In this document: positions 10,099 through 20,350 of the stretch, piece by piece
How positions within the stretch are numbered: the first letter of the stretch is position 1
Layout of the letters: each line of letters opens with the position of its first letter
Origin: Streptococcus mitis
GTDB lineage: Bacteria > Bacillota > Bacilli > Lactobacillales > Streptococcaceae
NCBI RefSeq assembly: GCF_946190275.1
Contig: NZ_CAMHZQ010000011.1
Coordinates: forward strand, 1-64,000
Length of the DNA: 64,000 nucleotides
Direction: 5' to 3'
Program-made: the position numbers and the translations under genes
The notes under the pieces: model-generated
What the model was told of the DNA's origin: nothing
The model's database searches: none
What the model saw: the letters and a program-made list of their open reading frames with translations, nothing else

Positions 10099-10668
10099 TT
10101 ATCCGTTATACCTCTGCATCGTTTTTTCAAAGTTTTTCTCTTGTAAATAGTAGTTTACAGAATCGTCAACCTTGTCAATAGACTGTAAAATACCAATATA
10201 ATCATCCTTGTCAAACTTACTCAAAACATGGTTAACAACTGACATTCCATTTTTAGGTCTTCCGATTCCAATCTTAACACGATTAAAGGTCTGAGTCCCT
10301 ATATGTTGAATAATAGACTTGATACCATTATGACCACCCGCTGAGCCTTTTGTTCTTAAACGAATCTTTCCAACTTCCATGTCAAGATCATCGTAAATGA
10401 TGAGTAAATCTTCAATATCCAAACCATAATAAGTCAATAAAGCATGAACTGCTTTTCCACTTTCATTCATAAAGGTCGTTGGTTTGACAAGATAAATTTT
10501 TTCTCCATTTAGGAAAAAGGATGCTAGGTCAGCTTGAAATATCTTATCGTGTGTAAAAGTGACATTCTGTTTCTTCGCTAGTTGATCAATCAACATAAAA
10601 CCAACATTGTGTTTGGTCTCAAAATATTTATCCCCTGGATTTCCCAAGCCTACAAGTAATTTAGTCAT
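10099..10668 (-). CDS. pth: peptidyl-tRNA hydrolase
   Basis: A 189-residue enzyme that cleaves peptidyl-tRNAs released from stalled ribosomes. Active-site residues of the family are present: Asn10 (GLGNPG), His20 (TKHNVGF), Asn68 (FMNESG) and Asp93 (IYDDLD). Length is normal. The gene runs directly into mfd, with its stop adjoining the mfd start, and follows ychF; the ychF-pth-mfd order is typical of streptococci near oriC. Confidence 0.97.
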   Translation of the reverse strand: MTKLLVGLGNPGDKYFETKHNVGFMLIDQLAKKQNVTFTHDKIFQADLASFFLNGEKIYLVKPTTFMNESGKAVHALLTYYGLDIEDLLIIYDDLDMEVGKIRLRTKGSAGGHNGIKSIIQHIGTQTFNRVKIGIGRPKNGMSVVNHVLSKFDKDDYIGILQSIDKVDDSVNYYLQEKNFEKTMQRYNG

Positions 10669-10684
10669 TTATTTTTCCTTTCAA

Positions 10685-10715
10685 AAGCCAAAAGGGTTGG
10701 AATTTTTTTCCAACC
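10685..10715 (-). terminator. hairpin between ychF and pth
   Basis: GGTTGGAA and TTCCAACC form an 8-bp stem with a 5-base loop, followed on the minus strand by CTTTTGGCTTTTG. The T-run is interrupted, so it may only partly end ychF transcripts, with the remainder entering pth. Confidence 0.6.
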
Positions 10716-10740
10716 TAAGTGACACTATTCATTAAATTTT

Positions 10741-11856
10741 TTAGACATTAAAGCGGAATTCCATGATATCGCCATCTTGAACGATATATTCTTTTCCTTC
10801 TTCACGCAAGCGCCCAGCTTCTTTTACGGCTTTTTCAGATCCGTATTTCACTAGATCCTCATATGACATGGTTACTGCACGAATAAATCCTTTTTCAAAG
10901 TCTGAGTGAATAATCCCAGCTGCTTGAGGAGCCTTCATACCACGTTTGAAAGTCCAAGCACGAACTTCTTTTTCACCAGCTGTGAAGTAAGTTCCCAGTC
11001 CAAGTAAGTGGTAAGCTGCACGAGTCAACTTGTCAACGCCTGATTCTGTCAATCCAAGTGCTTCAAGAAACTCTTGCTTGTCTTCTTCGTCTAACTCAGA
11101 GATTTCTTCCTCAGCACGCGCAGAAATAACAACTACTTCAGCATTTTCTGTCGCTGCAAATTCACGAATTTGTTTAACATAGTCAATAGAGTCAGGTTCT
11201 GAAACCACATCCTCGTCCACATTAGCAACATAGAGCACTGGTTTAGTCGTTAACAGGAAGAGACCTTTGACAACCTTTTGTTCCTCATCTGTAAATTCAA
11301 TAGTTCGAGCTGATTTTCCATCTTCGAGGACTGGTTTAATCTTTTGAAGAACATTAAACTCAGCTACTGATTCTTTATCTTTTTGCGTACGTGCCATCTT
11401 TTCTACACGCGCATATCGTTTGTTCACTGATTCTAAGTCAGCAAGAATCAATTCCAGATTAATTGTATCAATATCTGCAAGTGGATCTACAAAGGCGTCT
11501 TCACGTCCTTGCTCACGCATAACATTTTCATCATCAAAAGCACGAACTACATGAACAATCGCATCTACTTCACGGATATTGGCCAAGAATTTATTCCCTA
11601 GTCCTTCTCCTTTTGAAGCTCCTTTTACAATCCCTGCAATATCTGTAAATTCAAATGTTGTTGGAACTGTCTTTTTAGGAGTAATCATTTCAGTCAATTT
11701 TTGTAGACGTTCATCTGGAACTTCCACCATTCCAACGTTTGGGTCAATAGTCGCAAATGGGTAGTTAGCTGCCTCTGCTCCTGCTTTTGTAATTGCATTA
11801 AATAGTGTTGATTTACCAACGTTTGGCAAACCAACGATACCTGCTGTTAAAGCCAT
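10741..11856 (-). CDS. ychF: redox-regulated ATPase YchF (OLA1 family)
   Basis: A 371-residue Obg-superfamily P-loop protein. The G1 motif GLPNVGKST is near residues 8-16, and [19 protein letters not shown] is the G3/switch region. The C-terminal TGS domain ends in a conserved tail ([24 protein letters not shown]). Family members hydrolyse ATP rather than GTP and bind ribosomes. The gene lies between the DUF951 gene and pth, as in pneumococcus. Confidence 0.96.
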   Translation of the reverse strand: MALTAGIVGLPNVGKSTLFNAITKAGAEAANYPFATIDPNVGMVEVPDERLQKLTEMITPKKTVPTTFEFTDIAGIVKGASKGEGLGNKFLANIREVDAIVHVVRAFDDENVMREQGREDAFVDPLADIDTINLELILADLESVNKRYARVEKMARTQKDKESVAEFNVLQKIKPVLEDGKSARTIEFTDEEQKVVKGLFLLTTKPVLYVANVDEDVVSEPDSIDYVKQIREFAATENAEVVVISARAEEEISELDEEDKQEFLEALGLTESGVDKLTRAAYHLLGLGTYFTAGEKEVRAWTFKRGMKAPQAAGIIHSDFEKGFIRAVTMSYEDLVKYGSEKAVKEAGRLREEGKEYIVQDGDIMEFRFNV

Positions 11857-11940
11857 ATTTTCTCATTCTCCGTTTTCATTTCAATCCCTAATATTATAAC
11901 ACAAAAAGGGAAAACTTGCTAACCCTCTAACTAAGGGGTC

Positions 11941-12135
11941 TCAGTCAATAATTTTATTCATTTTTCGATCAAAATCATAGCGCCCCATCATGACAACATG
12001 GTCACAATTGCTACATTTAATTTTGATATCTGCTCCTACACGTGTAATTTCCCAACGATTGGCCTTTTTACCTGTTGACTTGATGGTGCAAGCATGTGGT
12101 TTTTTCATTTCAACAAAATTTCCAACTTGATACAT
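11941..12135 (-). CDS. DUF951 family protein (YyzM-like)
   Basis: A 64-residue protein starting MYQVGNFVEMKKPHAC. This start is preferred over an upstream ATG because AAAGGAGAG precedes it and the -10 element at 12158-12163 would lie inside the longer version. A CSNC pair and an earlier cysteine suggest metal binding. The family is conserved beside dnaN in Firmicutes with no firmly assigned function. Confidence 0.85.
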   Translation of the reverse strand: MYQVGNFVEMKKPHACTIKSTGKKANRWEITRVGADIKIKCSNCDHVVMMGRYDFDRKMNKIID

Positions 12136-12157
12136 ACTACTCTCCTTTTCTTTTTCG

Positions 12158-12163
12158 ATTATA
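12158..12163 (-). promoter_or_regulatory. extended -10 promoter for the DUF951 gene
   Basis: On the minus strand TGATATAAT (TG-n-TATAAT) lies immediately after the T-run of the dnaN terminator, about 22 bases before the DUF951 start codon. Confidence 0.65.
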
Positions 12164-12165
12164 TC

Positions 12166-12196
12166 ATAAAAGAGGCGAGCTAGGCTCAACCTCTTT
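12166..12196 (-). terminator. dnaN terminator
   Basis: AAAGAGG (12169-12175) and CCTCTTT (12190-12196) form a stem with a 14-base loop just past the dnaN stop. On the minus strand it is followed by TTTTATG, which leads straight into the next promoter. Confidence 0.7.
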
Positions 12197-12199
12197 CAC

Positions 12200-13336
12200 T
12201 TAATTTGTACGAACTGGTGTAATGAGCTGCATGAAGTCCTCATCAGTGTCTGCTGGCACAAGAGTAAATGGACGAACAGCTGAGATAAAGCTAATGGTCA
12301 CCTTTTCGCTATTTAAAGCTTTAAGAGAATCAATCAAGTAAGTTGGGTTGAAACTAATAGTCAAATCTTCACCAGTCACCTGATCAGTATCGATTTCTTC
12401 GTTTACTTTACCAACTTCTGGAGAATGAACATGGGCGCTAACAATACCACCTTTAATTTCAAGCTTCACAGTACCATTTTGAGTCGCACTTGATAAAAGG
12501 CGAGCACGCTCCATTGACTGACGTAAGTTTACCACATCAAAAGTAATAGTAGTGTTAAAGTCTGTTGGAATCAAACGATCTGTGTCAGGATAGTTTCCTT
12601 CTAACAAACGTGTGTAGAAGCTAATATTTTCGCTTCTAAAGAGGATTTGATTGTTAGCAAAGAAAATCTCTACAGTTTCAATATCATCTGTAAATACCGC
12701 TGAAAATTCGCGTAGAGAACGGCTAGGAATTACGACATCAAAATCATCACTATTTTTCTCAAGCATTAATTTTTTCTGGCTTAGACGATGAGAGTCTGTT
12801 GCCACTGTTTTTAGCTCCTTATGCTGACTCAATACAAAATGAACACCTGTTAAAATTGGACGACTTTCTTGTGTACTTGCAGCAAAAGCTGTTTCATTGA
12901 TAATTTTCTTGAGCAATTTTGTTTCAAGAACCAAAGGAGTGCTTGCTGAAATTTCTTGGATTCGTGGATACTGTTCACTATCTTTTCCTTTTAAGGTAAT
13001 TTCTGATTTGCCGCTGGTTAAAACAATTTGATTTTGTTCAATTTCTTTAAAATCAAGAGTTACATCAGGTAGACTAGATACCACATTGATAAAGAAAGAA
13101 GCTTCAAGAAGGATCGAACCTAAAGAAGTAATAAATAGACCAGCATCTTCATTTTTTTGAGAAATAAAATTTTCAATTGAAATTTGACCATTTGAACCAA
13201 TTAAAGTAACACCTTCATTGGTCACGTCAATTTTGACAGTTGATAAAATAGGAATGGCATTTTTAGAACTAATAGCTCTCTTAGTTGTATTTAAGGCTTG
13301 TAGAAATAAATTTTTATTAATTGAAAAATGAATCAT
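12200..13336 (-). CDS. dnaN: DNA polymerase III beta subunit (sliding clamp)
   Basis: A 378-residue clamp protein that encircles DNA and tethers the polymerase. It has the three-fold domain pattern and the closing MQLITPVRTN tail, close to the canonical MPMRL clamp end. It follows dnaA after a 158-base gap that holds three DnaA-box-like sequences. Length is normal. Confidence 0.97.
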   Translation of the reverse strand: MIHFSINKNLFLQALNTTKRAISSKNAIPILSTVKIDVTNEGVTLIGSNGQISIENFISQKNEDAGLFITSLGSILLEASFFINVVSSLPDVTLDFKEIEQNQIVLTSGKSEITLKGKDSEQYPRIQEISASTPLVLETKLLKKIINETAFAASTQESRPILTGVHFVLSQHKELKTVATDSHRLSQKKLMLEKNSDDFDVVIPSRSLREFSAVFTDDIETVEIFFANNQILFRSENISFYTRLLEGNYPDTDRLIPTDFNTTITFDVVNLRQSMERARLLSSATQNGTVKLEIKGGIVSAHVHSPEVGKVNEEIDTDQVTGEDLTISFNPTYLIDSLKALNSEKVTISFISAVRPFTLVPADTDEDFMQLITPVRTN

Positions 13337-13399
13337 GGATTCTCCTTTATTTATTTTTAGTATTAGAAGGATAATAGTAATAATAGAGTCTGTGAAATC

Positions 13400-13492
13400 T
13401 GTGGAAAACAGACTTTAAACAAGTCATATCAAGTTTTTTGGCTTGTTTAAAAAATGTGGATAAAAAAGATAAAAAAGCGAAAGTTATCCACA
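13400..13492. other. DnaA boxes between dnaA and dnaN
   Basis: Exact TGTGGATAA at 13455-13463, exact TTATCCACA at 13484-13492 (2 bases from the dnaA stop codon) and a near match TGTGGAAAA at 13400-13408. The gap is AT-rich. With the boxes upstream of dnaA it gives the split origin arrangement common in Firmicutes. Confidence 0.8.
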
Positions 13493-13494
13493 AG

Positions 13495-14856
13495 TTATTT
13501 TATTTTCTTTTTGATTGATTCAATTTCTAAACGTAAATTATCGTCTTCATCAATCAAAGATTTAATTTTTGCATGGGCATGAATGACTGTTGTATGATCT
13601 TTTCCTCCAAATTCCTTCCCAATTTTTGGAAGACTATTATCTGTTAGTTCTCTAGATAAATACATGGCTACTTGACGGGCTAACACAATATTTTGAAGGC
13701 GTCTGCTTCCCTTCATTTCTTTGACGCTAACACCATAAAAGTTACCAACTTCATTTTGGATTTTGTCAATTGGGATGACGAGCATTTGGCTAACATCTTG
13801 TTTGCGAGCTCTAATAGCTTCTGCAGCAATATCAATAGTGATATCCTTGATTTTTTTTACTCTGGCAATTAAAGTGATGTCGTTGATAGCTCCCTCAAGA
13901 TCTCGAACATTTGAATCAAATTGCCCAGCTAGGTATTCTAGAGTATCACTTTGGAAATTGTAGCCTAAATGTTCCGTTTTACTTTGTAAAATGGCAATAC
14001 GTGTTTCAAAGTCAGGGGGTGTGATAGTTTGTGTCAATCCCCAACTAAAGCGCGTGACAAGCCTCTCCTCGAGCCCTTCTAGATGTTTTGGACTTCGATC
14101 ACTGGTTAGGACAATCTGTTTTTGCTTGTCATGAAGGGCGTTAAAGGTATTGAAAAATTCTTCCTGAGTTGCGACTTTTTTTCCGCTGAGTGACTGGATA
14201 TCATCGATTAACAAAAGATCAAGACTACGATAGGTTTTTTTAAATTTTTCCATTTCCCCAAGCCTTAAGTGATCAAGAAAGTCATTAATAAAGCTTTCAG
14301 CAGGTATGTATTTGACACGCGCATTTGGAATATTTTTTAGAATTTCATTTCCAATAGCGTTTAACAGGTGAGTCTTACCAAGCCCAGGTCCTCCATAGAT
14401 AAAAAGAGGGTTATAGGTCAGAGCCAAATCTTCAGAGACAGCTAAAGCGGCTGATACAGCCCAAACATTTCCATCCCCTTGGATAAAATTATCAAAGGTA
14501 TACTTTTCTTTTAACCCCGTATCCGAATAAGGAATAGATGCTAACTTTGGACTATAGTCATAAAGAGTTGAATTTGTAGCTTCTTCAACTTGTGAGATAG
14601 CCGTATCTTGAGGTTTAGTGAAAATATAGTGGGGAGTTATCTCAGCATCATAAATTTCAAATCCGGCAACTACAATAATATCTTTTAGTTGTTTTTCCCA
14701 GACCATTTCCATTTCAGATCGTGGTAAAAATATAGTGGCAACATTTTCCTCTACCTTGATGAGTTCAGCTTGAATAGCATAGAAATCATACATGGATCGA
14801 GTCAGTCTTTCTTGAGCAAATTCTAATATACGATTCCAAAATTGTTTTTCTTTCAA
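13495..14856 (-). CDS. dnaA: chromosomal replication initiator DnaA
   Basis: A 453-residue AAA+ initiator that binds DnaA boxes and opens oriC. Walker A GGPGLGKT is at 155-162 and Walker B LLLIDDI at 214-220. The DNA-binding signature [14 protein letters not shown] is at 417-430. Family length is normal. It is flanked on both sides by DnaA boxes, consistent with autoregulation. Confidence 0.98.
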   Translation of the reverse strand: MKEKQFWNRILEFAQERLTRSMYDFYAIQAELIKVEENVATIFLPRSEMEMVWEKQLKDIIVVAGFEIYDAEITPHYIFTKPQDTAISQVEEATNSTLYDYSPKLASIPYSDTGLKEKYTFDNFIQGDGNVWAVSAALAVSEDLALTYNPLFIYGGPGLGKTHLLNAIGNEILKNIPNARVKYIPAESFINDFLDHLRLGEMEKFKKTYRSLDLLLIDDIQSLSGKKVATQEEFFNTFNALHDKQKQIVLTSDRSPKHLEGLEERLVTRFSWGLTQTITPPDFETRIAILQSKTEHLGYNFQSDTLEYLAGQFDSNVRDLEGAINDITLIARVKKIKDITIDIAAEAIRARKQDVSQMLVIPIDKIQNEVGNFYGVSVKEMKGSRRLQNIVLARQVAMYLSRELTDNSLPKIGKEFGGKDHTTVIHAHAKIKSLIDEDDNLRLEIESIKKKIK

Positions 14857-15069
14857 TCATTTCTCCTCCTTTACTATTTAAAAGTTTAATACTAGACCTA
14901 TTTTACCATAGAGAACAAGAATTTTCCACAAGCTGTGAAAAATAATCCACAATGTTACCAAGTTTTATCCACAGGTTGGGGATAAAAGCAGAAACTTTTG
15001 ATTTATTAAGCTTTTTGTTAAAAAAAAATAGTGGATAACTTTGTGAGATAAAAAAATAAAAGAACAGCC
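14857..15069. other. oriC core: DnaA-box cluster between parB and dnaA
   Basis: Within 213 AT-rich bases are TTTTCCACA (14922-14930), TAATCCACA (14943-14951), an exact TTATCCACA (14965-14973), TGGGGATAA (14977-14985) and AGTGGATAA (15030-15038). Between the last two is an A/T tract (about 14998-15030) suited to unwinding. Position beside dnaA and the box density support this as the replication origin. Confidence 0.88.
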
Positions 15070-15828
15070 TTATTTCAGGCTGTTGATAATTCTACTGTAT
15101 TCTTCTTGATTTGAAAAAGAAATAATAATTTTTCCACTATCTTTTTTAGACAGTTTAATCTCTACATCTAATCCGAGTAGTTTTTTTAACTGTTCTTCTT
15201 CATTCTGTATGAAATGATTCGTTTTTTGAAGTTTCTTTTGTTTTTTCTCTGTCAGAAGAGCTTCTAATTTTCTTACAGAAATGTCTTCTTCTATAATTCG
15301 TTGAAAGAAATAGTCTTGTTGTTCCTTATTCAACCCAACGAGAGAACGCGCATGGGCTTGTGATAGTTTACCACTTTCTACTTCTGAAAGGATCTGTTCT
15401 GGCAAGGACAGCAAGCGAATGGAGTTGCTGATATAAGGACGAGACTTACCCATTTTATCTGCAATTTCAGCATGGGTAAATCCTTTCTCTACAAGAGATT
15501 CATAGGCGCGTGCTTCTTCTATTGGATTTAAATTTTCTCTTTGCAAATTTTCAATGATGGACTGGACCATCATCTCTTGATCTGAAAGCTGTTTAACAAC
15601 AGCTGGGATAGACGTTAGACCAGCTAAAAGTGAAGCCCGATAGCGTCTCTCTCCTGCAAGGATTTCATAACCAATAACAGGAGATTGACGAACAATAATC
15701 GGTTGAATGACCCCATTTTCTTTAATAGACTGTGCTAGTTCATCTAGTTTTTCTCTATCAAATTCTTTTCGAGGTTGATAAGGATTTTTTTGTATATCCG
15801 TGATAGAAATCATTTCAAATTTTTCCAT
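15070..15828 (-). CDS. parB: chromosome-partitioning protein ParB (Spo0J)
   Basis: A 252-residue CTP-dependent clamp that loads at parS and recruits SMC. The CTP-binding GERRYR motif is at residues 59-64, followed by a helix-turn-helix (HAEIADKMGKSRPYISNSIRLL) and a C-terminal dimerisation domain. No ParA/Soj gene is adjacent, as in pneumococcus. Three parS sites are within 22 kb. It is 57 bases from htrA and probably cotranscribed with it. Confidence 0.96.
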   Translation of the reverse strand: MEKFEMISITDIQKNPYQPRKEFDREKLDELAQSIKENGVIQPIIVRQSPVIGYEILAGERRYRASLLAGLTSIPAVVKQLSDQEMMVQSIIENLQRENLNPIEEARAYESLVEKGFTHAEIADKMGKSRPYISNSIRLLSLPEQILSEVESGKLSQAHARSLVGLNKEQQDYFFQRIIEEDISVRKLEALLTEKKQKKLQKTNHFIQNEEEQLKKLLGLDVEIKLSKKDSGKIIISFSNQEEYSRIINSLK

Positions 15829-15885
15829 GATTCTACACTAACACATCTTTTCTCTTATGTAAAGCTTTCTTTACATAGATGTCAA

Positions 15886-17109
<1,224 letters not shown>

Positions 17110-17113
17110 CTAG

Positions 17114-17130
17114 CTTAATTATAACTTAAA
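17114..17130 (-). promoter_or_regulatory. CiaR-type direct repeat upstream of htrA
   Basis: On the minus strand TTTAAG (17125-17130), 5 bases, then ATTAAG (17114-17119). This matches the TTTAAG-N5-TTTAAG response-regulator site with one change and lies about 50 bases before the htrA start. Confidence 0.75.
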
Positions 17131-17150
17131 CACAAAAGTTTTTCACAGAT

Positions 17151-17180
17151 TGTGGATAACTTTCAAAAATCTGTGGTTTT
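17151..17180. other. outlying DnaA boxes between htrA and rlmH
   Basis: An exact TGTGGATAA at 17151-17159 and a weaker TGTGGTTTT at 17172-17180 lie about 2.2 kb from the main oriC cluster, between divergent htrA and rlmH. They could bind DnaA for control of initiation or of these promoters. Confidence 0.6.
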
Positions 17181-17235
17181 CTCGGTTAAAATTAACCTTT
17201 TATTTTGTGAATAAGATGTGAAAAAATAAAGAATA

Positions 17236-17244
17236 TGTTAGAAT
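17236..17244 (+). promoter_or_regulatory. extended -10 element directly upstream of rlmH
   Basis: TGTTAGAAT (TG-n-TAGAAT) ends at 17244 and the rlmH ATG is at 17251. A normal start site 6-7 bases after the -10 would fall on or beside the ATG, so the mRNA may lack a leader. No clear Shine-Dalgarno sequence or -35 is visible. Confidence 0.55.
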
Positions 17245-17250
17245 AGAGTC

Positions 17251-17730
17251 ATGAAAATTAAAGTTGTAACAGTTGGGAAACTGAAAGAAAAGTATTTAAA
17301 AGATGGTATCGCAGAGTATTCAAAACGAATTTCTCGATTTGCTAAGCTTGAAATGATTGAGCTAGCAGATGAAAAAACACCAGATAGGGCTAGTGAGTCA
17401 GAAAATCAAAAGATTTTAGAAATAGAAGGTCAGAGAATTTTATCAAAAGTTGGTGACCGTGATTTTGTTATTGCGTTAGCTATTGAGGGGAAAACTTTCT
17501 CCTCAGAAGAATTTAGTAAACAATTAGAAGAAGCTTCTATAAAAGGATTTTCTACTCTTACATTTATTATTGGAGGGAGTCTGGGATTAGCACAGGATGT
17601 AAAAAAGAGAGCCAATCTTTCTGTCAGTTTTGGCCGTCTAACTTTGCCCCATCAGTTAATGAGACTAGTCCTTGCTGAACAAATCTATCGCGCTTTTACG
17701 ATTCAGCAGGGCTCGCCCTATCATAAATAG
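17251..17730 (+). CDS. rlmH: 23S rRNA pseudouridine-1915 N3-methyltransferase RlmH
   Basis: A 159-residue SPOUT methyltransferase that modifies pseudouridine 1915 of 23S rRNA in assembled 70S ribosomes. The knot region [20 protein letters not shown] and the C-terminal [23 protein letters not shown] / GSPYHK are diagnostic. Length is exactly typical. It diverges from htrA. The start is fixed by the conserved N-terminus [16 protein letters not shown], although no good ribosome site precedes it. Confidence 0.97.
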   Translation: MKIKVVTVGKLKEKYLKDGIAEYSKRISRFAKLEMIELADEKTPDRASESENQKILEIEGQRILSKVGDRDFVIALAIEGKTFSSEEFSKQLEEASIKGFSTLTFIIGGSLGLAQDVKKRANLSVSFGRLTLPHQLMRLVLAEQIYRAFTIQQGSPYHK

Positions 17731-17734
17731 AAAA

Positions 17735-17763
17735 TTGACTTTTAATTGAATTTTTGGTAGAAT
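17735..17763 (+). promoter_or_regulatory. promoter of tRNA-Arg
   Basis: TTGACT (17735-17740), 17 bases, then TAGAAT (17758-17763) preceded by TGG, an extended -10. It ends 10 bases before the tRNA. Confidence 0.7.
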
Positions 17764-17773
17764 AATTGTGTTA

Positions 17774-17847
17774 GGTCTCATAGCTCAGCTGGATAGAGCA
17801 TTCGCCTTCTAAGCGAACGGTCGCAGGTTCGAATCCTGCTGGGATCA
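17774..17847 (+). tRNA. tRNA-Arg (anticodon TCT)
   Basis: A 74-base cloverleaf: acceptor GGTCTCA/TGGGATC (with two G-U pairs), D-arm GCTC...GAGC, anticodon arm TTCGC CTTCTAA GCGAA, T-arm GCAGG TTCGAAT CCTGC. The anticodon TCT reads AGA. CCA is not encoded. It lies directly upstream of comC. Confidence 0.95.
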
Positions 17848-17858
17848 ATATAGTAGCA

Positions 17859-17885
17859 AAGCTGGGAATTTTCCCGGCTTTTTTC
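17859..17885 (+). terminator. tRNA-Arg terminator upstream of comCDE
   Basis: AAGCTGGGAA and TTCCCGGCTT form a 10-bp stem with one mismatch and a 2-base loop, ending in a T-run. The ComE-binding site starts 11 bases later, so any read-through from the tRNA promoter would enter comCDE. Confidence 0.85.
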
Positions 17886-17895
17886 TTAAAAAAGT

Positions 17896-17962
17896 ACATT
17901 TGGGGAGAAAAAAATGACAGTTGAGAGAATTTTATCTAAAATGAAATTCCATTTTGTATAAT
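17896..17962 (+). promoter_or_regulatory. comCDE promoter with ComE direct repeat
   Basis: ACATTTGGG (17896-17904), exactly 12 bases, then ACAGTTGAG (17917-17925) form the ComE-type direct repeat. TATAAT at 17957-17962 is the -10, 31 bases after the second half-site. No -35 is needed in this promoter class. It explains the CSP-ComD-ComE autocatalytic loop. Confidence 0.88.
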
Positions 17963-18012
17963 GGTTTTTGTAAGTTAGCTTACAAGAAAAAAACATTTTA
18001 GGAGATTTTATT

Positions 18013-18135
18013 ATGAAAAACACAGTTAAATTGGAACAGTTTGTAGCCTTGAAGGAAAAAGACTTGCAAAAGATTAAAGGTGGGGAGATGAGGAAATCAA
18101 ATAATAATTTCTTTCATTTCTTAAGAAGAATATAA
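18013..18135 (+). CDS. comC: competence-stimulating peptide precursor ComC
   Basis: A 40-residue double-glycine pheromone precursor. The leader [20 protein letters not shown] ends in IKGG, and processing after Gly-Gly would release the 16-residue peptide [16 protein letters not shown]. The E-x-R start, hydrophobic centre and basic end fit CSPs. The mature sequence is not CSP-1 or CSP-2 of pneumococcus as I recall them, so it is a mitis-type pherotype. AGGAG precedes the ATG. ComD starts 12 bases after the stop. Confidence 0.95.
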   Translation: MKNTVKLEQFVALKEKDLQKIKGGEMRKSNNNFFHFLRRI

Positions 18136-18147
18136 AGGGGTGTCAGA

Positions 18148-19473
18148 ATGGATTTTTTCTTAGTAGTAGATTTTATATTATATTTTTTAATTATTAGTCA
18201 CAGTTACCATTTAATTTGTAAAGATCAAATAAAAGCAAAGGAATTATACATTTTTGGTGCTTATACACTACTATTACAAATAGTCCTTGGTCTTCCCTTT
18301 TATCTTCTATCTTTAGATGGGTTAGGGATTGCAACATTTTTATTTCCTTTGGGCTTATATTCCTATTTTCGATGGATTAAACAGTATGAGAGGGATAGAG
18401 GATTATTCCTAAGTTTACTACTATCTCTTTTATATGAGAGTCCTCACACCTTTCTGTCCGTAACTTTTTCCTCTATAACAGGAGACAATTTTGTTTTACA
18501 ATATTATGGGTTATTCTTTTTCGTTGTAACGGTGTTGACCTATTTTATTATCTTAAAAATCATTCATTATTTCCATTTAGAACTAAACTATTTTGATAAG
18601 GACTACCTTTATCCTTTCTTGAAAAAAGTATTTTTTGCTTTATTATTGTTACATGTTGCATCTTTCGTTTCAGATATGGTAAGTACGGTTAAACATTTGA
18701 ATAGTTTTGGAAGTATTTTGTCATCTATTGTCTTTATCTCTCTCTTTTTGACATTCTTTACAATGAATTCGCATAAAGAACAAATGGAGAAAGAGATTGC
18801 TTTGAAGCAGAAGAAATTTGAACAGAAACATTTACAGAATTACACAGATGAAATTGTCGGTCTGTATAATGAAATCCGTGGTTTTCGACATGATTATGCT
18901 GGGATGCTTGTCAGCATGCAGATGGCAATTGACAGTGGTGATTTACAGGAAATTGACAGAGTTTACAATGAAGTTTTAGTCAAAGCAAATCATAAACTGC
19001 GTTCAGATAAGTACACTTACTTTGATTTGAACAACATAGAAGATTCAGCTTTACGAAGTTTGGTTGCTCAGTCAATTGTCTATGCTCGAAATAATGGTGT
19101 AGAGTTTACACTGGAAGTAAAAGATACGATTACCAAGCTCCCAATTGAACTATTGGATTTGGTTCGTATCATGAGCGTTTTATTGAACAATGCTGTCGAA
19201 GGATCAGCTGATAGCTATAAAAAGCAGATGGAAGTAGCAGTTATTAAGATGGAAACTGAAACAGTTATTGTAATTCAGAATTCATGTAAAATGACGATGA
19301 CTCCTTCAGGAGATCTATTTGCCTTAGGATTCTCCACTAAGGGAAGAAATCGAGGAGTCGGATTAAATAATGTGAAAGAACTACTAGATAAGTACAACAA
19401 TATTATTTTAGAAACAGAGATGGAAGGCAGTACATTTAGACAAATTATTAGATTTAAGAGGGAATTTGAATGA
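18148..19473 (+). CDS. comD: CSP receptor histidine kinase ComD
   Basis: A 441-residue sensor kinase. The N-terminal half is strongly hydrophobic with about six or seven membrane segments (residues 1-210) and forms the pheromone receptor. A coiled linker leads to the phosphorylation site His248 (FRHDYAG, HPK10 type) and a C-terminal ATPase domain (LNNAVEGS as N-box; GRNRGVGLNNVKELL as G-box). The stop overlaps the comE start by 4 bases. The receptor half should be matched to this strain's CSP. Confidence 0.97.
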   Translation: MDFFLVVDFILYFLIISHSYHLICKDQIKAKELYIFGAYTLLLQIVLGLPFYLLSLDGLGIATFLFPLGLYSYFRWIKQYERDRGLFLSLLLSLLYESPHTFLSVTFSSITGDNFVLQYYGLFFFVVTVLTYFIILKIIHYFHLELNYFDKDYLYPFLKKVFFALLLLHVASFVSDMVSTVKHLNSFGSILSSIVFISLFLTFFTMNSHKEQMEKEIALKQKKFEQKHLQNYTDEIVGLYNEIRGFRHDYAGMLVSMQMAIDSGDLQEIDRVYNEVLVKANHKLRSDKYTYFDLNNIEDSALRSLVAQSIVYARNNGVEFTLEVKDTITKLPIELLDLVRIMSVLLNNAVEGSADSYKKQMEVAVIKMETETVIVIQNSCKMTMTPSGDLFALGFSTKGRNRGVGLNNVKELLDKYNNIILETEMEGSTFRQIIRFKREFE

Positions 19474-20222
19474 AAGTTTTAATTTTAGAGGATGTTATTG
19501 AACATCAAGTGAGACTAGAGAGAATATTGGATGAAATTTCGAAAGAATCGAATATTCCAATATCATACAAGACAACGGGAAAAGTCCGTGAATTTGAAGA
19601 ATATATTGAAAACGATGAAGTAAATCAGCTTTACTTCCTAGATATCGATATTCATGGAATTGAGAAAAAGGGATTTGAGGTTGCTCAGCTCATCCGTCAT
19701 TACAATCCTTATGCCATTATCGTCTTTATTACCAGTCGATCAGAGTTTGCGACTTTAACCTATAAATACCAGGTATCAGCTCTAGATTTTGTTGATAAGG
19801 ATATCAATGATGAGATGTTTAAGAAGAGAATTGAGCAAAATATTTTTTACACGAAGAGTATGTTACTTGAAAATGAAGATGTTGTAGATTATTTTGATTA
19901 CAATTACAAGGGAAATGATTTAAAAATTCCTTACCATGATATTTTGTATATTGAAACGACAGGAGTCTCTCATAAATTGCGCATTATTGGTAAGAATTTT
20001 GCCAAAGAGTTCTATGGTACCATGACAGATATTCAGGAAAAGGACAAACATACTCAGCGATTTTATTCCCCTCATAAGTCATTTTTAGTAAATATAGGCA
20101 ATATCAGAGAAATTGACCGAAAGAATCTAGAAGTTGTTTTCTATGAAGATCATCGCTGTCCTATTTCAAGGTTAAAAATTAGAAAGTTAAAAGATATTTT
20201 AGAGAAAAAATCTCAAAAGTGA
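19470..20222 (+). CDS. comE: competence response regulator ComE
   Basis: A 250-residue AlgR/AgrA-type regulator. The receiver domain has acidic residues near the N-terminus (LILEDV) and phospho-acceptor Asp58 (YFLDIDI). The LytTR DNA-binding domain occupies about residues 140-250 (HDILYIETTGVSHKLRII...FYSPHKSFLVNIGNIREID). Phosphorylated ComE activates direct-repeat promoters such as those found upstream of comC and comX here. The stop codon touches the next tRNA promoter. Confidence 0.97.
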   Translation: MKVLILEDVIEHQVRLERILDEISKESNIPISYKTTGKVREFEEYIENDEVNQLYFLDIDIHGIEKKGFEVAQLIRHYNPYAIIVFITSRSEFATLTYKYQVSALDFVDKDINDEMFKKRIEQNIFYTKSMLLENEDVVDYFDYNYKGNDLKIPYHDILYIETTGVSHKLRIIGKNFAKEFYGTMTDIQEKDKHTQRFYSPHKSFLVNIGNIREIDRKNLEVVFYEDHRCPISRLKIRKLKDILEKKSQK

Positions 20223-20250
20223 TTGACAATTAGTAAGAAATTGATATAAT
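20223..20250 (+). promoter_or_regulatory. promoter of tRNA-Glu/tRNA-Asn
   Basis: Perfect TTGACA (20223-20228) and TATAAT (20245-20250) with a 16-base spacer. The -35 begins at the base after the comE stop, and no terminator separates comE from the tRNAs. Confidence 0.85.
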
Positions 20251-20273
20251 GGTTATATCTGCTACAGATAGAA

Positions 20274-20345
20274 GGTCCGTTGGTCAAGGGGTTAAGACAC
20301 CGCCTTTTCACGGCGGTAACACGGGTTCGAATCCCGTACGGACTA
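20274..20345 (+). tRNA. tRNA-Glu (anticodon TTC)
   Basis: A 72-base cloverleaf with anticodon arm CCGCC TTTTCAC GGCGG and T-arm CGGGT TCGAATC CCGT. The anticodon TTC reads GAA/GAG. Its 5' end is identical to the partial tRNA at the window start. Confidence 0.95.
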
Positions 20346-20350
20346 TTTTA

